From Blastococcus sp. (GTDB taxonomy: Bacteria > Actinomycetota > Actinomycetes > Mycobacteriales > Geodermatophilaceae): a DNA stretch of 16,282 bases. Shown piece by piece: positions 13,729 to 16,282 of this stretch. The DNA lies in NCBI GenBank assembly GCA_025963345.1, contig JAOPUS010000171.1:1-16282 (forward strand), read 5' to 3'. The position numbers were made by a program, and so were the translations under genes. How positions within the stretch are numbered: position 1 is the stretch's first letter; every line of letters starts with the position of its first letter. Below the pieces are notes generated by a model. It searched no databases. It worked only from the letters and a program-made list of their open reading frames with translations, and was not told the DNA's origin.

Positions 13729-15080
13729 GCTCTGGAGCGATCACCCTGCTCGTGATCGCGATCTGCCTCGTCCCGCTCGCCGGCCTCTTCGCCGCCATGG
13801 ACGCGGCGCTGCAGCGGGTCTCCAAGGCGCGCGTCGACGAGATGCGCCGTGAGGGCCTCAAGCGCGCCGCCTCGCTGGAAGAGGTCGTCCTCGAGCGGGC
13901 CCGGCACGTGGCCCTGCTCCTGCTGCTGCGCATCGTCTGCGAGACCCTCGCGGCGGTGCTGGTCACCGTCCTGCTCTACAACGTGTGGGGGAGCGGCTGG
14001 AAGACGGTGCTCACCGCTGCCGGCGTGATGATCGTGGTCAGCTATGTGCTCGTCGGTGTCGGACCGCGAACCCTCGGCCGGCAGCACGCCTACGGGGTCG
14101 CACTGGCCACCGCCGGTGTGGTCAAGCTGCTGGGCAGAGTGCTCGGACCGGTGGCGACCCTGCTGATCCTGGTCGGGAACATGCTCACTCCCGGACGCGG
14201 CTTCCGCGACGGCCCGTTCTCCTCCGAGGTGGAGCTGCGCGAGCTGGTCGACATGGCCGAGGAGCGCGGCGTCGTGGAGTCGGGCGAGCGCAACATGATC
14301 CACTCGGTGTTCGAACTGGGCGACACCATCGCCCGCGAGGTCATGGTTCCGCGCACCGACGTCGTCTGGATAGAGCGCACCAAGACGGTGCGCCAGGCGC
14401 TGGCCCTCGCGCTGCGCAGCGGCTTCAGCCGGCTGCCGGTCATCGGCGAGAACGTCGACGACGTCGTCGGGGTCGTGTACCTCAAGGACCTCGTCCGCCG
14501 GTCGCAGAACGGCTCCGACGCCCGCGGCCCGCGGGTCGAGGAGGTCATGCGCCCGCCGACGTTCGTCCCGGAGTCCAAGCCGGTCGACGAGCTGCTGCGC
14601 GACATGCAGGCCCAGCGCATCCACATCGCGATCGTGGTCGACGAGTACGGCGGCTTCGCCGGTCTGGTCACCATCGAGGACATCCTCGAGGAGATCGTCG
14701 GGGAGATCGCCGACGAGCACGACCAGTTCCAGCGACCGCCGGTCGAGGAGCTACCGGACGGCTCGATGCGGGTCACCGCCCGGCTGCCGGTCGAGGACCT
14801 CGCCGAGCTGTTCGACGTCGAACTGCCTGAGGACGACGACGTCGAGACCGTCGGCGGCCTGCTCGCCCGCGCACTGGGCCGGGTGCCGATCGAGGGGGCG
14901 TCGGCCGCGGTGGGCGGGCTGAATCTGGTCGCCGAGAGCCGCGGCGGGCGCCGCAACCAGATCGACACGCTGCTGGTGCGCCGGGTGGAGGAGCCGTCGG
15001 AGGACGGCGCCGAGGAGACCCGCGGCTCGTCCGGACGGGGGACCACCCGCGCCGAGGAGCCGGCCCGCGTGGAAGGCTGA
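13725..15080 (+). CDS. CNNM/CorC-type membrane protein with CBS pair (hemolysin family)
   Basis: 451 residues from ATG 13725, overlapping the ybeY stop by four bases. The N-terminal CNNM/DUF21 domain has about four membrane segments (first at about 6-26, others near 65-85, 92-115 and 125-150) and contains the VLVGVGPRTLGRQHA loop. A tandem CBS pair follows: the first from VMVPRTDVVWIE (Met207), the second from VMRPPTFVPES (Met275) and ending in VDEYGGFAGLVTIEDILEEI. A CorC_HlyC domain lies at about 345-425, and the tail is Glu/Arg/Gly-rich. Relatives act in magnesium or cobalt export; 'hemolysin' is a historic name. The CBS pair is expected to sense adenine nucleotides. It is the last member of the phoH-ybeY unit. 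Confidence 0.95.
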   Translation: MSSGAITLLVIAICLVPLAGLFAAMDAALQRVSKARVDEMRREGLKRAASLEEVVLERARHVALLLLLRIVCETLAAVLVTVLLYNVWGSGWKTVLTAAGVMIVVSYVLVGVGPRTLGRQHAYGVALATAGVVKLLGRVLGPVATLLILVGNMLTPGRGFRDGPFSSEVELRELVDMAEERGVVESGERNMIHSVFELGDTIAREVMVPRTDVVWIERTKTVRQALALALRSGFSRLPVIGENVDDVVGVVYLKDLVRRSQNGSDARGPRVEEVMRPPTFVPESKPVDELLRDMQAQRIHIAIVVDEYGGFAGLVTIEDILEEIVGEIADEHDQFQRPPVEELPDGSMRVTARLPVEDLAELFDVELPEDDDVETVGGLLARALGRVPIEGASAAVGGLNLVAESRGGRRNQIDTLLVRRVEEPSEDGAEETRGSSGRGTTRAEEPARVEG

Positions 15081-15083
15081 CGT

Positions 15084-15116
15084 CTCGCGACCGAGCTTGC
15101 GAGGTCGCTCAGCGAC
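15084..15116 (+). other. Overlapping alternative stem-loops after the CBS-domain gene
   Basis: Three stems compete: CTCGC/GCGAG (15084-15103), GCGACC/GGTCGC (15087-15108) and GTCGC-TCA-GCGAC (15104-15116). They begin three bases after the stop at 15080. They may act as a terminator or belong to a dispersed intergenic repeat. Confidence 0.4.
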
Positions 15117-15126
15117 ACAGCCCTGA

Positions 15127-15167
15127 GGCACGTGCCGGACGAGCGTCAGCGAGGATGGGCACGTGCC
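15127..15167. promoter_or_regulatory. Paired palindrome GGCACGTGCC upstream of and over the next start codon
   Basis: The ten-base perfect palindrome GGCACGTGCC occurs at 15127-15136 and again at 15158-15167, 31 bp apart centre to centre (three helical turns). The second copy contains the GTG start of the deaminase-like gene. This is the layout of a dimeric operator pair; no regulator is known. Confidence 0.4.
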
Positions 15168-15495
15168 TGAACTTCAGCCCGAGGACGCCAAGCTCGTCAC
15201 GCTCGCCCGATCGGCCCGCGGCCGCACCGGCGCCGCCGAGGGCGCAGCCGTGCGCGACACCGACGGCCGCACCTACCTCGCCGCCACCGTGTCCCTGCCC
15301 TCGTTGAAGCTGTCGGCGCTGCAGGCCGCGGTAGCCGCCGCCGTGTCCAGCGGGGTGGACGGGCTGGAGGCCGCCGCGATCGTGTCGGCCGCCGACGCCG
15401 TGGAGCAGGAGGGGCTGGCCGCCGTCCGCGACCTCACGCCGTCCGCCCCGGTGCACCTGGCCGGTCCCGACGGGAGCCTGCGCACCACCGTCTGA
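15163..15495 (+). CDS. Cytidine deaminase-like protein lacking catalytic residues
   Basis: 110 residues from GTG 15163. The pattern LVTLARSARGRTGAAEGAAV, DTDGRTYLAATVSLPSLKLS, then LQAAVAAAVSSGVDGLEAAA follows the cytidine-deaminase core, and a gene of this kind sits between the CBS-domain gene and era in mycobacteria (Rv2365c, from memory). However, neither the zinc-binding C/H-A-E nor the PCxxC motif is present: there is no Cys or His at the expected places, and LSALQAAVAAA replaces the CHAE-helix. It should therefore not be active as a deaminase; a binding or structural role is possible. It is short compared with true Cdd (about 130). There is no Shine-Dalgarno sequence; GAGGAT ends six bases before the GTG and could serve as a poor -10 of a leaderless mRNA. 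Confidence 0.78.
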   Translation: MPELQPEDAKLVTLARSARGRTGAAEGAAVRDTDGRTYLAATVSLPSLKLSALQAAVAAAVSSGVDGLEAAAIVSAADAVEQEGLAAVRDLTPSAPVHLAGPDGSLRTTV

Positions 15496-15508
15496 GCGTG
15501 CTGGACCC

Positions 15509-16108
15509 CTACAGCCGGTGCCCGAGCGCGGTGGCGAACGCCTCCGGGTCGCGCACCCAGTGGGTGAACGCCTTCTCGGTCCGGCCGTCCTCGGCGAGAT
15601 GGCGGACGGCGACCCGCTGACGGCCCGGCCACTGGCCGGCCTGCCGCGCCGGCTCCGGCCAGGCCTCCGGCGCATCCCCCAGCCGCACCTCGCGCACGAG
15701 GACCCGTGGCACGACGTTGGACGGCGACGTGCGGGTGCCTGCGACGTCGGTGGACAGACCGTGGTCGGAGACGGTGAACCGGCAGATGCTGAGCAGCAGC
15801 ACGAGCAGGCCGAGTCCGAGGGCGAGTGGCGCTTCGTCGCGGAACGCCGACCAGCCGCCGACCCAGCCGAACACGCCCAGCCAGACCGCGACGACCACCA
15901 CGACGAAGAGGAGCGCCGTCCTTCCCGGCAGGTCGTACTGCCAGTAGCGCAACGGGGCCGGCAGGACGGTCGCCGAGGGCTTCGGCCCGCGGCCGACGAG
16001 GAAGCGGTAGCCCCGGGTCTGCTCGAGGTGCAGCTCGCTCTCCCGGGCCGCCTTCACCTGGAGGGGACTCTGCTCATCCCGCGCCTGTGCTGCCATGACG
16101 ACGATCAT
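15509..16108 (-). CDS. Membrane protein of unknown function, possibly PH-like C-terminus
   Basis: 199 residues from ATG 16108 (minus strand); ATG 16096 is an equally possible start, and neither has a clear ribosome-binding site. A polar N-terminus (about 1-65) is followed by two membrane segments, ALLFVVVVVAVWLGVFGWV and LALGLGLLVLLLSICRF, separated by a short loop. The C-terminal part, FTVSDHGLSTDVAGTRTSPS, VPRVLVREVRLGDAPEAWP and AFTHWVRDPEAFATALG, looks like the beta-rich domain of bacterial PH-like membrane proteins: 'f.vt..GL' after the second TM, and a terminal helix typical of positions or residues where a value is set for 'range' of a chain. That resemblance is weak. It is convergent with the deaminase-like gene (13-bp gap) and divergent from era (49 bp). 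Confidence 0.72.
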   Translation of the reverse strand: MIVVMAAQARDEQSPLQVKAARESELHLEQTRGYRFLVGRGPKPSATVLPAPLRYWQYDLPGRTALLFVVVVVAVWLGVFGWVGGWSAFRDEAPLALGLGLLVLLLSICRFTVSDHGLSTDVAGTRTSPSNVVPRVLVREVRLGDAPEAWPEPARQAGQWPGRQRVAVRHLAEDGRTEKAFTHWVRDPEAFATALGHRL

Positions 16109-16157
16109 CTCAGCCGGTTGCAGCGGATCCGTCGCACGGCGGTGGGAGACTGACCCC

Positions 16158-16282
16158 GTGAGCAGCCCCGAGCAGTCGCCGCACCGCAGCGGCTTCGTCG
16201 CCCTGGTGGGCCGCCCCAACGCCGGGAAGACGACGCTGACCAACGCGCTGGTCGGCGAAAAGGTCGGCATCGTCAGCAACCG
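16158..16282 (+). CDS. era: GTPase Era, 5' part
   Basis: The first 41 codons from GTG 16158 run off the right edge. The G1 P-loop appears as FVALVGRPNAGKTTLTNALV, followed by GEKVGIVSNR, the start of switch I. This matches Era, where the usual G1 is GRPNVGKS; the Ala and Thr here are tolerated substitutions in the GxxxxGK[ST] pattern. Era is a GTPase that binds the 3' end of 16S rRNA during 30S assembly, in keeping with ybeY and rsmE nearby. Its location after the deaminase-like gene is the expected actinobacterial order, though an extra minus-strand gene intervenes. No ribosome-binding site is visible; GAGACT ends six bases before the GTG and could be a weak -10 for a leaderless transcript. 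Confidence 0.9.
   Translation, partial: MSSPEQSPHRSGFVALVGRPNAGKTTLTNALVGEKVGIVSN

Noticed and set aside
13518..14720. 400-codon minus-strand frame opposite ybeY and the CBS-domain gene
   Set aside because: His/Asp/Glu/Gly-rich nonsense typical of antisense frames in this genome.
1..16282. tRNA, rRNA, CRISPR arrays, insertion sequences or prophage genes
   Set aside because: I looked for tRNA-like cloverleafs, spaced repeats and transposase or integrase motifs and saw none; the inserted genes lack flanking mobile-element marks except the palindromic block at 7440-7552.

Overview
This is a very GC-rich, densely coded window with strong G/C preference at third codon positions and many GTG starts, typical of Actinobacteria. 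As I remember the Mycobacterium tuberculosis map, the backbone order hemW, Rv2375-like gene, hrcA, dnaJ2, rsmE, phoH, ybeY, CBS-domain exporter, cytidine-deaminase-like gene, era matches the hemN to era (about Rv2388c to Rv2364c) block. The codon style and the extra genes suggest a soil actinomycete such as a member of the Geodermatophilaceae. That placement is an inference; the phylum is much firmer.

Layout. Positions 1-623 hold the 3' part of hemW (heme chaperone). Positions 662-1579 encode an MpaB/Lcp-type (DUF2236) heme oxygenase. Positions 1658-3890 look like the remains of an ABC transporter/two-component locus: an N-terminally truncated ABC-2 permease, then an intact DesK-like histidine kinase and a NarL/LuxR-type response regulator whose start overlaps the kinase stop. 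A convergent Rv2375-like gene shares a CTAG with the regulator, so the two stop codons overlap. A CIRCE operator follows, controlling hrcA-dnaJ and probably rsmE.

Positions 7440-7552 are an intergenic block with nested inverted repeats, probably a bidirectional terminator. On the minus strand, cstA and a YbdD/YjiX gene (ATGA overlap) form a pyruvate/peptide-uptake pair. Divergent from cstA is a HIT-family hydrolase that looks leaderless. A minus-strand lipoprotein gene that appears frameshifted lies next, followed by a crotonase-family gene. Then phoH, ybeY and a CNNM/CBS-domain gene run together with short gaps or overlaps, followed by a catalytically degenerate cytidine-deaminase-like gene. 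A minus-strand two-TM protein of unknown function precedes the first 41 codons of era at the right edge.

Functional view. The core is a housekeeping stress and ribosome neighbourhood: HrcA/CIRCE and DnaJ for protein folding, RsmE and YbeY for 16S rRNA modification and maturation, PhoH as a P-loop NTPase, and Era for 30S assembly. Accessory genes are inserted into this framework (oxygenase, transporter relic with two-component system, CstA pair, lipoprotein, crotonase, membrane protein). I see no tRNA, rRNA, CRISPR array, transposase or prophage gene, and no clear new multi-gene system. The most unusual small-scale signal is at the phoH start: an 18-bp tandem duplication that carries the ATG and creates a three-codon upstream ORF (M-F-R-stop) ahead of the apparent phoH start. 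No gene-free stretch exceeds about 200 bp; the longest are 4295-4496 (CIRCE and promoters) and 10013-10202 (divergent cstA/HIT promoters).
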